The notes beneath the pieces were generated by a model. The model saw only the letters and a list, made by a program, of their open reading frames with translations, was not told the origin of the DNA and made no database searches. Of a stretch of DNA of 64,000 nt, positions 47,901 to 62,195 are shown in pieces; positions within the stretch are counted from its first letter, which is position 1; each line of letters starts with the position of its first letter. This DNA comes from Rotaria sp. Silwood1 (taxonomy: Eukaryota > Rotifera > Eurotatoria > Philodinida > Philodinidae). The stretch covers positions 338,524-402,523 of the forward strand of contig CAJNOP010000132.1 of the NCBI GenBank assembly GCA_905250075.1. Direction: 5' to 3'. Both the position numbers and the translations under genes were made by a program.

Positions 47901-50755
47901 CGTTTAATGACAAATTTTATCATAAATGTGCATGAGTAGCGAATATAGAACAGATTTTTTTTTGTATTTTGTATTGAATCTACAACATATCAGAAAAACA
48001 TGAAGTATTGGTGTTTCATGATTCATAACGCGCTTACTTTATAAACATATAGAATCAATAAATAGAGATTATGGAGCTGCAGGCCGTTTCAAACCTTCAT
48101 TCGGGAATTTAACTTTTCTTGGGTTCGTATCTGAGCCACAAAAAATGTGAACTCACAACTACCTATAGGTAAGTATCGAGCAACTTTTAAAATGTTTTAT
48201 GCAAGGTTTTTGACACGAATATCATTAATTGTTTGGAATGCTTAACTCGATCTGGTATAGCTGGTTCGTTTTTTTAAGATGTATAGAACTGATTAGTACT
48301 TGTTTGAGCATTGGAAACTGTTGACTTTTTTTTTTATTAGCATAACTACGCATATGTTTAGATAATGATTTATAAATCAGTGAATCTTCATATTGATTGC
48401 ATAGGATATATTCTTGCTTGATCTCGTTTCCATACTGCCGAAGATTTAATTTATAAAGCATTGAGTGATGAGAAAGTGACAACAAGAAATAACTGTACTT
48501 TGACTTTTTCTGAGAGTATCCAATAAATAGCTAAAATCTTGGTCTATTACTTGCTCATATATGCAGAGGATTCCAGATATTCGTGGAATAAAACTTGGAT
48601 CTAGGTGTAATAAAGGCGGATCTGCAGCTCTCGGATGGTGATACTCTATTGCATGATATATGAAGAGAGTTACAAATGCGCGACATGTACTGAAAGAAAG
48701 CGTTCGTGGAGTAGTGTTCGATACATCCTTAAAATTACAAAAATTAACTGTAAAAAGAAATCGAAGAAAATCTTCGAAAGAAAAATGTATTAAAATGAAA
48801 CACGAAACGCTTTATTAATTACAATCAGATATAGAAAGTGATGGAAAGCAGGTTTATGGATATTGAGTTTTATTATAATTTACATTTTTATAGAATAATC
48901 ATCTTGTAAAATTTTTTTTTATCAGGTGTTTAGAAGTATCTCTATTCATGAAATAAACATATGACTGACATTTATGTGTCTTAATCTTGTCCATGCATTT
49001 CAGTACTAGTTTAAGTTAGAGAGCTCAAGCTTTGAAAAATTAAAGATCTCGGTTCAATATATATGCGATAAAAAGCTCTTCTTTCTGCGTCATGGAAAAA
49101 GTGTGAAAAATGTCATTAACAATTTATCTTCAGTTGTGATGAGACACCTTTTATCTGATCGATTCCGTTTCACATTGCGACTAGCACAAAAATTCGTCAT
49201 GCTAAATTATTTTTATTTCGAGTGAATCTCTATAGAAGATATTATGAGATTTTTTAAAATGTCATAGTTATTTGCTTTATTTACTGCTTCTGTCTAAGAT
49301 AAGAGGTAAACTTCTACCCGACGTTATTGCTTGATGATCTGCGCCATCTATGCAAATTTACGTTGTTTTACACTAAAAATAGATATTTTTATAATAATCC
49401 ACATATATTTTTCACAGTAAAATAAAATAATTCACAAATATAGACAAACTGAGATAGATTTCAATGATTGATTAGTTTTTTTAAGCAATAAGAATAATTT
49501 CGCAATGTAGTATTATTTCTTTTTCTGTTACTCAAACATAAATTGTTCATATAATAATAATTAATGAGCTATATAAACTATTTTGTTCGAAAATATTTTG
49601 TATGATGATTAATAAGTTTTCTTTTTTTTAAATTTATCTATAAGAAAAACATAGATTGAATTTACTCGATGAAGAAATGAGATACACAGAATTCATGTCA
49701 TTATCCGTTTATTATGAAAAATAAAGACATGATTCATTTTGATTTTTAGGTTACCTCGATGTAATATTAGATATCTGAATTATCCGTCGTCCAATATCAT
49801 TTTTGACTATTAGGTTTTTTAAACATAATTCTTTTTTGAAATAGTACATATTTTTAGTAATGCACTAAAATAAACTCAAATTATTGTTTCTTTTTGAAAG
49901 AGTGGGTTATGCAACGTTCATTTTACATTGTATGTATTCGTTCGTATTAGATGTTCTTTCATTTTATACTTATGGGGATGCATAATAATTATTTTTCCTT
50001 TGTATTTATACAACCTCTACTTAGGGAAATTTTTCATTTAATTTTTGTACATGATTACTTGTATTGATAACAAAAACAAAATTAATCATCATTTTAATGT
50101 TGATTTTTTTTATAGACAAGTATATACCTATATTACGATCGATAGAAAGTGAGTAGTTTATTTATGTTTAACTCTGAACTATCGAAAGATAAACATTTTT
50201 ATCATTAGTTGTGATGTAATTCTTTCTTTAGTAGTACAGATAGGTCCCATAAATTAGTTTAGTACACTAAATTCAGTGAGAACTTTTTCGATTTGTTTTA
50301 ATATATATTTATCGTGAAAAAATTACTGCGTGCTTGTTTATATTGTAGTTAATTCTAAAGATTATATACTGCTTTTTACATTGATTACTGATAGGAATCA
50401 ATATGAGCAGTTATATAGGAACAAGATCAGTGTTTTAATTCTATGAAATCACTTCTATTGTAGTTAGTAGAATAAGATGCAATAAGACGTCTTAAAACTG
50501 TCGTCTTTTCTTCATTTCTTTTTCCAATATTTGACTTTTCCCTCTTATGTATGCTATCAAAACACATGCAAAAACTATATTGTGATACTCATAAGGCATA
50601 TATAAAATTTGATCTATCATTTGAGCAAGATTAATTGCTTAATCCACCTACCTTTTGTTGAGGCATATGCGTAGAACTATTTGATTTTTTTACTCGAAGA
50701 TGATCTACGATAGATTAGAGTTATATTTCAATTATTCATTTTAGTTTGTTTCTAG
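44957..50755. other. 3' UTR of second bZIP gene and long intergenic desert
   Basis: AATAAA at 45195-45200 probably ends the bZIP transcript. From 45.2 to 50.75 kb I see no gene. A reverse frame at 48225-48485 (86 codons) has no recognisable family and may be chance. Confidence 0.4.
45195..45200 (+). terminator. Candidate polyadenylation signal, second bZIP gene
   Basis: AATAAA 240 bp after the stop codon, overlapping a second copy (AATAAATAAAAT). Confidence 0.45.
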
Positions 50756-52892
50756 ATGGCTACACAAGTTTCTAGTTTTCTTGTGCTTCCTGATGAGATT
50801 CTACTTGAAATATATAAATATTTATTGAATGCCCATGTACTGTATTCATTCTATGGGTTAAATGAACGTCTTAATACATGCATAACAGGTTATTGTCGTC
50901 ATATATCATTAACTGATGTTACATGTAATCAATTTCATCATCTTTGTCGTTCAATCCTACCAGAAATAGGTTTTCAAATACGTTCATTATTAATAAGTAA
51001 TTGTCGATCTGTATTACAAGGTAAAATATTTTCACAATATTTTTCACGTCAAATGTCTACAATATTTCCTAATCTTCAAAAATTAATACTTGTTTGTTTT
51101 ACTGCTGATGAATTAGATATATTTCTTAATACACTAAATAATCTTAGTAATCTTGATCAAATTGAGATTTCTGATCTTCTTTCTGATCAATCAAATTTAT
51201 TTCAACATGTTATCGAAACAAATAATAATCGTTTTACTTCAATTACATTTAAAACAAGTTATTCAGATTTACCAACATATTCATGTTTAAATATTCTTGA
51301 TCTAAATATATCAATCCAAACACTTGACAAATTACCTGATCTGCTATCATTTATTCCAAATATTCGTCGATTAAATATAAACATTGATGAAATTAGTATG
51401 CCAGAAGCATCGTTTGATAATCTTTCACCTTTAATTTTTCTTAATTATTTTTTTCTTCGTTGCTATAATCATTTTTGGTTATTAGCAGAACTTAAATCAC
51501 TATTTGAGAAAATACCTGCTGTAGAATGTTTATCATTACAATTATCTTCACAAGATAATTGTTTTGTTGACAGTAAACAAAAAATATTCGATATTCTACC
51601 ACAAAATATTCGAGAATTTAATTTTTCACTTCGTTATTTCTATGATACAATCGAAGAAATTGATCAGAATGCTTTAATAAGATCTCGTTTTCCAATTATT
51701 TGTTTACTTGATGAAAATCTACAGCAAGCAATTTTACACACGATTCCATATAGATTTCCTTTATTTAATATTTCATATCCTATGGCAAAGCAAATGTCTA
51801 CTTACGAAAATTATAAAAATATTGAGATGTTTTATGATTATCATGGTATGGCTTTAGCTGAAACATTTCCAATTATTTCACGTTGTCGTCGAATAAAAGA
51901 AATTGCAATTCAATCGTATGAAAAAGATGACGAATCACCATCAGGTATGAAAAGATCATTGTAGTGGGAAAATGTTGAATTATATGAAAGTCATTACCTA
52001 TGAAAAATTAGTTTTTCTTATTACAATAACTCAATCGAGATGTAACATATTAGGAGCCAAAGGATAGGTCTTTTCGAACGTTTTTTTGTAAGTTGCATTC
52101 CGTTTGCTCTTTATATTTTTGAAAACATTGCAATGCCATTTCTCAGCAAGTAAAAGGACACAATCAGAAACAAAATGCTCTAGCATATTTTATCGTGTTC
52201 GAATAAATTTTTCTATCTACATTAATACTAAAAATTAAAATGAATTAAAGCAAATATCAAATTATATTATTCTTTGTTAGAAATAATATCAACAACGACA
52301 GTTAGAACATAATTGATATGTCAATCGAAATTTTGTTTTGCATGATTTTTATTATTTTTTAGTTCAACAACCACTTATATCACTTCCGTACTTATATTAT
52401 TTAAAACGTATTTGGTTATTACATTCATCAAGAGAATATAATTCATTAAAAACACTTCTTCAAATTGCACCAAATCTATCCGAATTATTTATTGCATTTG
52501 ATAATCTTCTTCCAATATTCGATGATAAAGATACATGTCAACTTTTAGGAAATCATATTATTCATTTACTTATACTTCGTTCAGCTCCAACAGCACCAAC
52601 ACCAATAACGGAACAATATGTACCTTATTTAGTAAGAATATTTACACATCTTCGTCATTTACAAATCGATGTTACTAATGGAACAGCAATAGAATTGATT
52701 ACACTAGCAATTATTAATGCATTTAAAGAACAAACACAATTAATATCACTTGTTGTCGAAGGACAATCATCATGTAATGAATTAAAGTCAAATGCTCGAA
52801 AATGGCTTATAGATAATACTTATTTAACAAACGATGGAAATTTTGATGCTGAATTTAAAGAACAAACTAATCGATTTTTACTGTGGATGTAG
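50756..52892 (+). CDS. F-box protein with leucine-rich C-terminal region, 572 aa, 2 exons
   Basis: Exons 50756-51944 and 52363-52892 with a 418-bp GT-AG intron; the sum is 1719 nt, in frame. Residues ~8-50 (LVLPDEILLEIYKYLLNAHVLYSFYGLNERLN) form an F-box, which binds SKP1 in SCF ubiquitin ligases. The rest is a long Leu/Ile/Asn-rich array (IFPNLQKLILV, NLSNLDQIEISDL, FIPNIRRLNINIDE, LRHLQIDV) with irregular leucine-rich-repeat spacing, the usual substrate-recognition part. Similar F-box/LRR-like genes are numerous in bdelloids (from memory). The ATG follows TTTCTAG directly, so a splice acceptor lies at the start codon and the 5' UTR is probably spliced or trans-spliced on. The substrate is unknown. 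Confidence 0.82.
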
Positions 52893-55800
52893 AATGTAAT
52901 CAATGAATCATTCATAACGACCACATTATTGTTTATATTATTAATTAAACCATATTCAAAAATAAATAATTGGGCATCGTTTTAGACAAATTCTATAAAC
53001 TATAGTAGCAATGGTATCTGTCAAATCAGTAACATCTCACTGATATAGACAAGCAAAGAGAATATAGAGTAATAAAATTATATTACTATTGATAGCAAAA
53101 AATCTATTCTTTAATCCAAGAATATGTTTTCTTCTTGAAATTTTATATTTGTATTTAACAAAGATATTTGATTGATAGACAAAATTTTTGTTTCTTTTTT
53201 TTAAAATATTTTGTTCAAATATAAATATTTATCGTTTCGAATCAATTTATTTTATGATATGAATTATTCATTGTTTAATAATCATCATTTGAATACTAAA
53301 ACTATCGATAACTTCTATGAATTCACAAAATATTGATGTTGATATACTCTCTTTTCATCAGTTCGAAGAATTCAAAAAGAGAAATCACACGTACATGTAA
53401 CTTTCGAAACAGATAATGATGTAAACAGTCTGTCAGTTTTATTTATTATGAAAAAACAATTATTGTTTGAATATCTTTTGGCAAAAATTCGATAATTTTC
53501 TTTTCACGTTTCTAGAAACATGTGTTATTTTTTTCTTGGTACTTTGTACAAGCTTAAAGTTATTCTTCAACTTTTATAGCCATAGTCAAAATGATAAACG
53601 AAGAAAAATAATGTTAAATTTTTAGTCGAATTTTACTTGATTGAATGGAATTCAACCTAATGCATCTTCATATAATAGTTTTAATTTTTTTTGAATTGGT
53701 TCTTTAAGATTTCAAAATTTCGGTTTTGAATGTAGACTTAATAAACTTTCGTAAGATAGCTTAGAGAAATAGATATTTTGTTCAAATGTTAATTCCCTTA
53801 ATAGACCTTTATTTCGACATTCTTTCAGTCTTTAGAGCGTAAGCAACAAATCGTTTTATGTTATATATATTACGATTTATCATAAGTTTCTTTTTATATC
53901 TTCATGGTGTATTGATAAACTGCAGCTTTCAATAAGTAATAGTTCAACTAAGAGCTACATTTGAACAGAAAATGTTTTTTTTTATTTATTAATGCTATTC
54001 ATGATAGACAAATTCAGATTGTTAATAAAAGCACACAGAATGTTAAAGTAGAGACACATGATGCTGAAAAAAACATTGCTTGAAGCAAGTACTTCTATAT
54101 ATCTAGCTTTTCCGTGTGATTTATAGTGCTTTGTGACCTTATCATCGAAGGTTAAATAAAAGAAAAAAAATATTATTGTTCGAAAAACTTTTTTTTATAG
54201 ATAAAACATTTATAATCAAATTTAATAATTTATATTATATATAGTTGAGATTGAATTTATTGAAACTCTACAATCGTTTAATTGATATGAAAACGGCATG
54301 ATAATCCATACGGGAAATATCCCTAGATGTATTCGAAAAATATTGTTGATTATTATTTCCCTCGATCAATAATGTATGATAGACTGTTTTTCTTTTTCTA
54401 TTAAATATTTGAATGTTTTTTTCAATACACTTCGAAAATCATTTATTTTTCTATTGATCAAAAATAAAAAAAAAAGACCAATCATCTGAACATTTTTTGT
54501 CATCATTATTATTATCAGCCACTTATTCAAAAAAATAGAAAGTTTATTTTCTCTTTTCTTTTTTGACAGCCTCACGGGAACTCATTATTTTATATCGAAA
54601 AATTATTCCAAAAAATAATAATGCATATATATATTTTTTTTTTCAATGAACGAGATGTCCCGGCTCATAGATATTTTATTCTGACAAAAAAGAAAATAAA
54701 AAGCAACTGAGAGGAATATGAAACACAGACTTTCCCGATAGACAACTTGATGGTTCATTAATGACAATGATTCGCCATCGATCATTATTACATTTGTGCG
54801 TGTTTTAATATAGATGATTGAACACAGCTATATATATATATATATTGTGTATCAAACATTCAACTAGATAATGTTTTCTTTTTTTTTTGTAGCACATTAT
54901 ATTCCTACTCAAAATGAAGGACATCAGAGAAAATAATCTTATTTTTGTCATCATCAACAATAGCAATAGTAGACGACAAGTAATAGATTTTTTTCCAATG
55001 GGTTTGGTTAGCTTATAAATATTTAGCAATTCCATTTTATGAGGATTTATGTTTCGAGTATTATCTAGTTTTGATTGTTGCATCTTCTTGCTATTCTTTT
55101 TCATTCTATAGAAATATATTCATCGATGTCAAATATTGTGCATTGTCATCTTGACATTATTAATCTATAGGTTTTCTTGAACAATCAACCGGTTGTTTTT
55201 TAATACATTGCATGCATACAACTGATTGTCTTATAAATTTCTTTTCTCTTTCCGGCAACGGATGCTTTAAAATTGGACTGTAAATAAATCAGAAAACTAC
55301 TGCTTTATATAGGATCACATAAAAATAGTATCACTAAGTATGATAATGAGTTTTCTACGTCTACTAATACTCTTTCGTGTTTTCTTTCATTTTTAAAATA
55401 GCAGAAAAAGATTTTCTATTTTCTACTTTTATTTTTCTTTCAATGTGATTTATAATAAAAAAAGAAAAGTGTTTATGTTTGTTGAATATTTTCATCATTA
55501 TATATTATGATTATCTTAATGGATGCAATCAGAGACAATAAAAGGTTAGTACATCATAACTTTTTGTTTTCAGCGTTAGACAGATACTAGAAATAATTCT
55601 TGAAGAATGAAACTGTTAAGAGCAATTATCAAGAAAATCTTTATGTGAACAAGCATGACCTCTATTCTTGCATACTAAAATAATTCTGAATATAACTACG
55701 ATCTTGATCTTGTTCTTCATCAATTTGTAGTTATCCGTCAATTCTCTATCTTTTTCTTTTTTTTGCTAAATGTAAATTATTAATCGATTTGCTTTCTTAA

Positions 55801-58012
55801 GTGATAAAAAGTGCATGGATGAACCTATCTTTTTTCCGAGAAATATATCAAATAGATTATTAGAAAAGAAGAAGATCGAACTAAGGAGAATTACTATTTA
55901 CTACAGTAGATGATAATTGAACACTGTGCGATAATGTAATTACCTACGCATGATGCTCGATCTCCTCCCTTTTTTTTTAAGAAACAAGAAGTAGTTCCGA
56001 AACGGAAGGAGAAAATAACGCCTTCTTATTATTGCAATTCAGTACTATTGAGAAGTTCTCAAATAAAAATATAAATGAATGTTTATTGTGAATAGATTGT
56101 CTTGAAGTACCCACATGATTCTTTCTCTTTTGTTTTTTTTTTTCTTTTTGTTCTCTTCTATCTGTTGATCTATCATCAAAATGACATAAAAACAAAACTA
56201 CTAACACATATTAGTTACCCTTTTGATTTGAATAGTGTTGATATTAGTGTTGTTTTTGTTTGTTCGAATAAGTATTATTTTTTTTTCTATGTATTCTATA
56301 GAATAACAGAAATAAGATATCTAAATAGAAAATAGAAAAGTTATACAGAGAAAAAAAAGACGAAGAAAAGAAGATATATAAACAGAGAACAGATATCTTT
56401 ACTTGGTATAATAACATAATCATTGTCGTTTGGTTGAGTTGTGCCCGCTGTTTGTAATGGAATAGTAACTGTTTGGAACATCAAGCAATTCCATCAACAC
56501 TTAGCTAAAAAACTAGCTTTCAGCATTGTTTTCTTTCACATTCTCATGTCATAACATCAATATCAATTTTTTTTTCTTTACACTATTTTGTGTTAGTGAT
56601 GAAGATGGCATTTATGAGTAAGCTATTGACCTGTACATTCTTGTTGATACTACTGTCATCATGTGACAACAATTGATTATCACCACTACCATCAGACCTT
56701 GCTCGCTGTACATGTCATATAGTGAATGAAATATGGTATATGTGTGTATGTGTGTTGTTTATTCTCATTTAGATGGTATTTTCTTATTAAAGTTGTTGTT
56801 CTTCTATCAGTTATAGTCATGTTATCGAAGTTATGTAGCAGGCAGTAGCAGCTGCAGTTATCAGAATTTTAATATAATGTATTTGTATGTTTATATATGT
56901 AGGTATCTAGAAAAATGCCGAGTCCAATAATTGAACATTAGCTATATATTCTTTTGCAAGTAGATCACTTAGGCAAACAGTTGAATATAAACTACTTGAT
57001 TTTATGATGAGAAACAAACTATAATAGAAAAAAAAAATATGGCAGAGGAAGGAAGTAGCAACATTTGAATACAAATTAGTTCTCTCTAGGTCTGATGCAT
57101 TGCCACAAAGCACTTTGAAAAAAAAACCATGAGATAAATTTTATTATCTATTTTACTAAGTAGTCTTTAGTTTTTGGTTGACAGTCACGAATTATCTGTT
57201 AGAGTTTTAGTCAGGTTTACATAATTAGTTAGATGATTTCTGTCCTATGTAAAATATCGTATAGAATTTTCTCGTTGTATCCATCAATATTAATGATAAG
57301 AATGCCATTTTCTTTCAATAATATATATATATATATATATGTATGCATTAAAAGATAAAATAATTTAGTATTTTGCACATCATAAACAGGTTGATTTTTT
57401 TGAATATTCAACTATATAGTATCATGTAAAATATTCTTCTACTGATAACATACTCGATGTAAGTGCATTTTTTTAATTTTTAATAGTGTTCCTCTACTAT
57501 TGCTTTTGTCACTATTTACTATAGATTCTCATGAGAATCGAATCGATCGATCGATACACACAATTACTGATGAGATTTTCGAGTTGCTCCTACTAATACT
57601 AATGTTTTATTGGACAGCAGTTCTTCGTATACTATAACATAGTAATCATTACATGCTTCAGTGCACAATATTTTTGAGGAAAAAAAAAGAAGACGAGAAA
57701 GAATACATTTTGGCATAGAAAGATTGATTAGACAGCACATAATAACAATAATACTAATAATAACAATGAGGAAGACAAAGATAGATTGATGACGTCTTTT
57801 AGATTATATATTTCGACATATATATAAAGCATGTGTTTAATAAGATCGAAAAAACAGAAATAGTGTCATTTATATAGAAATACTTGAGAAAAAAAAGTCA
57901 GTTGTCAATGCTAATTATATGCTAGACTTTATTGAATTGTAGAAAGTTGAATATTATAGATTATGTAAATATTTTGAAGAAAACTATGAAAACTTGCAAT
58001 TACGTCATTTAT

Positions 58013-58065
58013 ATATTCATATACAAGAAATAAAAATTTTCTTTTTATTTCTTGTATATGAATAT
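58013..58065. repeat. Perfect 24-bp inverted repeat with 5-base loop
   Basis: Arms 58013-58036 and 58042-58065 are exact reverse complements, separated by TTTTC. Arm 1 begins ATATTCATATACAAG. A transcript through it would form an uninterrupted 24-bp stem. It could be a small RNA precursor, a relic of a palindromic insertion, or a structural element. No neighbour suggests which. Confidence 0.85.
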
Positions 58066-58489
58066 TATACTATTGTCATTCTTGTCGTTTATATCTCCTT
58101 GATCATTAGTCAACATTCGTATTTTTGCTATTATCGGGTACTCTGTATTTGATTTCTTCTTTTTCTTTTTAGTCAATAGGTTTTATCTTAGTTTTGATTT
58201 TGAAGAAAGTACTAGACTCTTGTTTGTTTCAGTCTCCGAGAAGATGAAGAACAACGAAGGCTTTTGTTCGGTCGCATCCGAACAATAACACGACCGCTCT
58301 CCTTTTTCCCTTGTTCTCAAAAATCTTTTGTGCTTTCACTATTAGCGGTGAGAGTATACAATCACTAGCCTCTAATATTATAGAAATGATGATGGCGAGC
58401 TAGACAATTAATTTTGTTAATCTGCAACATTCATAATCATATTACTGAGCGCCAACAGCGAAGAGAAAACGTTATGTTCTTCTTTTTTC

Positions 58490-58520
58490 TTCTCTCGCTC
58501 TCTCTCTCTCTCTTTCTCTT
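58490..58520. repeat. TC-rich simple repeat
   Basis: TCTC units interrupted by single G or T; a pyrimidine-strand microsatellite in intergenic DNA. Confidence 0.85.
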
Positions 58521-61500
58521 GTTTTTATGTGTATATTCGTTATGAAGAAAACAAGTATCATCATCATCACTATGCCTTATCATTACTTTGAAGTAAGCAA
58601 CAGCTATGACGCAAAACATATATATATACATATTATCATAGTAAGTGTCTATAAGGGGTCGCTGAATGATTTCCTGTTTTGATTGACAGAGAAAAAAAAT
58701 AAAAATTTTTAATTCCATGGATATTCGATTCCGTTTTTTCTTAATTTTATATCCGGTAAGTCTCTGTTTTATTTGAATATATCATTCATTCATATCCGGT
58801 TATAAAAAGAAAAACAAATGATAAATTTTATCCTTGATTATCAATATTAATCTACAAAATGTGAATAATAAAATCAAGAAGTGAGATGCAAGTGTAAAGA
58901 TATATATATATATATATTTGAATAGGAGAAAAAAGATAATATTTTGTTTTTCCTTTAGGCATGTGAATCGAAAATAAGCTTCATTATTATTGGGTATTTT
59001 AAATTAAATGAAAATCTTAAAATTTACATAATCAAGTATTCAACAGATTGAATATAGAAAAATTTTGTAGATAAATACGTTAAAATGTTAATCACATTAA
59101 ATAGCCAAGATTTTTAATAATCTGCTTCAAATAAAAATCAAGAAGACCTGATTAATTGAATTTATCGAAATTTTTATTTTTTTCCATATTCATATATATA
59201 TAAGGAGTTCATGAGTATGACTAATAATAATAATAATAATTCTATTTGAATAGATAATATTTAATTTTGAAGATGATACAAAAATTAAAAATTTCTACTA
59301 TGAAATTAGTTCCATTGAGCAAACAGATAAGATTTATACAGAAGAAAATCATTGATAGATGTGAATAGTATTTGAGATTTTAAAGAAAAATATTATTTTA
59401 AGTGAATTTTTGTACTCATATAAATCTAATCCAAGTTGAAATATTACTAAAAATTAATCCAATCGTCCGAAGACTTTTTTTTTAATCAGAAAACTTTTTT
59501 TTGCATGTCGACAAATAGGTCATGTTATATATCAACATAATTTATTTAAACTTCACAGAGAAATAATGATATATTTACAGCTATTTTTATCATTTTTTTT
59601 TTATATTCAAGCATCAAAAGATAAAAATCTATACTTATCACAAAGTTTTAGTTTTTTTTGTTTTTAATTAAAACATCTCTGATTCTGATATAACTTAGAA
59701 ATATTTATATTGAATAAATTTAATGAATATGATTTGAATTATTCAAAATAACCTTTGATGACTTCTGAAAAGCATTTTATATGTAAATGGTAATAGAATA
59801 TTATTTTCAATAAAATTAGAAACACATTGTTAGTTTGATTCATCTGTAGTAAATAAAAGCAAACAAGAGACACAATAATTATTTTTAGTAGTAGATATGT
59901 CATGATGACAATTATTCTGTGTTTTTTTGTCATACAACTATTTCTGTTGCATATAGAAGTCGATCATTAAAATAGTTTCATCTAAATAGTTACCTTTTCT
60001 GTTACATAGGGAAATATTTGAACTAAGCAATTATTAATTCTAAATAGTACTCATGAATTTATTATAAATGAAAACCTGATATTAATATTTAATAGTAATT
60101 TTTATTCATATCATGTAATAAGCTTTTTGTAAGGACAAAAAAAGAAACGTTAGATCTTGTTTTTTTTATTGTTATTTTAGTTAAAAAAATTATTTTTATC
60201 TTTTTTCCAATAAATATTTACTGTATGAAATAGATTGTGAAAAATTGTCATCTTAGATATTGAAAAACAGAACAATAATGATTACTTTTAGTTTAATTAG
60301 TTTTTTCTTGTATACACAAAAACAAATTAGTTTTCAAGTAATTCTTTTTGTTTTTGGATATTTATATTTCATGAACAAGTAAGAAAATTTTAAATTGTGA
60401 ATTTCTTTATAACATTCTAAATGAGATTATTTTTATGGAATAGAAATATATTGAGATAGTTCGAATATATATAAACTAATATGTTGATTAAATAAATTTA
60501 TATTTTTAGTTAGATTAGTTTTTTATATAAAAAGATTCGATTTGATATTATTAATTTAATTTATTTTGTATCCTTTGGATGATGATTATATGAGATACTA
60601 ACTGAACGATCATGTTCTATTTAAAACAGACATGTATAATAAATAAAACTTTCGATGATCGAATCATTTTTCGTTGTTTATGTTTTGTACTATAAGAAAG
60701 ATTCATAGTGTATTATAAAATAAAGTATTTTACTAAACAACATATTGACTATATTTTTAATAAGGAAAATTTTTCTTATTGAATAATAATAAATGGAAAT
60801 TTCATTTTGAACTTAAAAATTTTCACAAATAGACAAGTTAAAGCTTCGTACTCTTAAAAATCGAATCTTTGACGATGTATATTCAAATCGCATGATCTCT
60901 TAAGAAAATATCGAAGCTGTAGTAGAGAATCGATGCTAAAATTTCCAACCCTATGTCACGATGTTCTCAAAAGATACTCATCAAACGAGGGTCAAAAATT
61001 GTTTATGTGACAATCCAAAAATCTTAATGCGTTCTCATTCTATATGTTTTTAATATTTTTCTTATTTGACAGTGCATATCGAACTATAGTGCATAACAAA
61101 GGCTTGTATTAAAATTCTGACTTCTGATGCGGAGAAAAACAAACAGGATTCCAAGTGTAATATCTTGAAAAACTCTTGCAAGGTAGTTGTCTATTTTTTA
61201 AAGTGCTTTTTCATATAATCATAAAAAATGTTTAGTCCAAAGAAATGGATTCTGCAATTTCACATGTTCTTTCAAATAAAACAAAAAGTAATTGGTTACA
61301 ACGAAGCTCCCTCGAGTATTTCGAGATGCACGATCAGAGAAATATAAACAAAGAAAAAATGGAAGAGATTTGCGTTTTTTTTAGCCGAGAGTGACAGAAA
61401 CCATCGAAAATGTGTGAAAAAAAAGTCGATCTACCAAATAGAACATCCTATTGTTTGCGAAATGTTCATTCTCTAGTTATTCTCCCATGCATTTATCTTA

Positions 61501-62195
61501 ATTCTGATAATTTTAACGGAAATGGACTTTTCCTATGGAGACACTTGAAATTATATTAGAAAAAACTAATATACCTGCTTTGATTTTACTAAAAATATTT
61601 GTATTCGTTGTTAATAGTTTTTTTTTAATTATATAATTTTTTTGTATTTGCTAATTAAATGAATCTAGAGGTGTGTTTCAATGTAGATAGTTACACCTTC
61701 TATTTGATTCATGCGTGAATTGCAATTTTGAATAGAGGTGCACATTCCATTAGTTCTATTCGAGAGTAAGGACAGACACCGTTTTACTTGAAAGATTACT
61801 AACATTCAATTAGTTTAAGTTTTGTCTCTTTATTCTGTTTTCTAGAAGAATGTCATTCAAACCTATATTAATACTTTACGATACTAGTTTTATTTTGCCA
61901 TATAATGCGAATTCAATTTGTTGCAAATAAAAACTTAGACGTTTAGATTCTTGTTAACCTATATATTTTATCTAAAACTTTTTTTTCCTTAATTGGAAGC
62001 AACATGAAAAGAAATTTTTCCTGATATTTATAGTTTCTGTGGCATTTATTGATATTTAAAATAATAATAATTTGATGCTTTTTCTTACAAGGAAAACTAC
62101 ATTATAAAGTAATATCTGCAATTCTAATTTTAAAAAAATCTTTTTTTTTTCAGATATGTTACTATTTTTATTATATCAATCAATTTTTATTATCC

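Larger units (their letters stand above)
52893..62195. other. Long AT-rich intergenic desert
   Basis: About 9.3 kb without a supportable gene. AATAAA at 52961-52966 likely ends the F-box transcript. Contents are simple repeats: TA runs near 54829, 57322 and 58902, a TC-rich tract at 58490-58520, AAT repeats near 59225, and the hairpin at 58013-58065. Confidence 0.45.

Noticed and set aside
48225-48485. 86-codon minus-strand frame
   Set aside because: Starts with ATG but has no domain, no neighbours, and biased composition.
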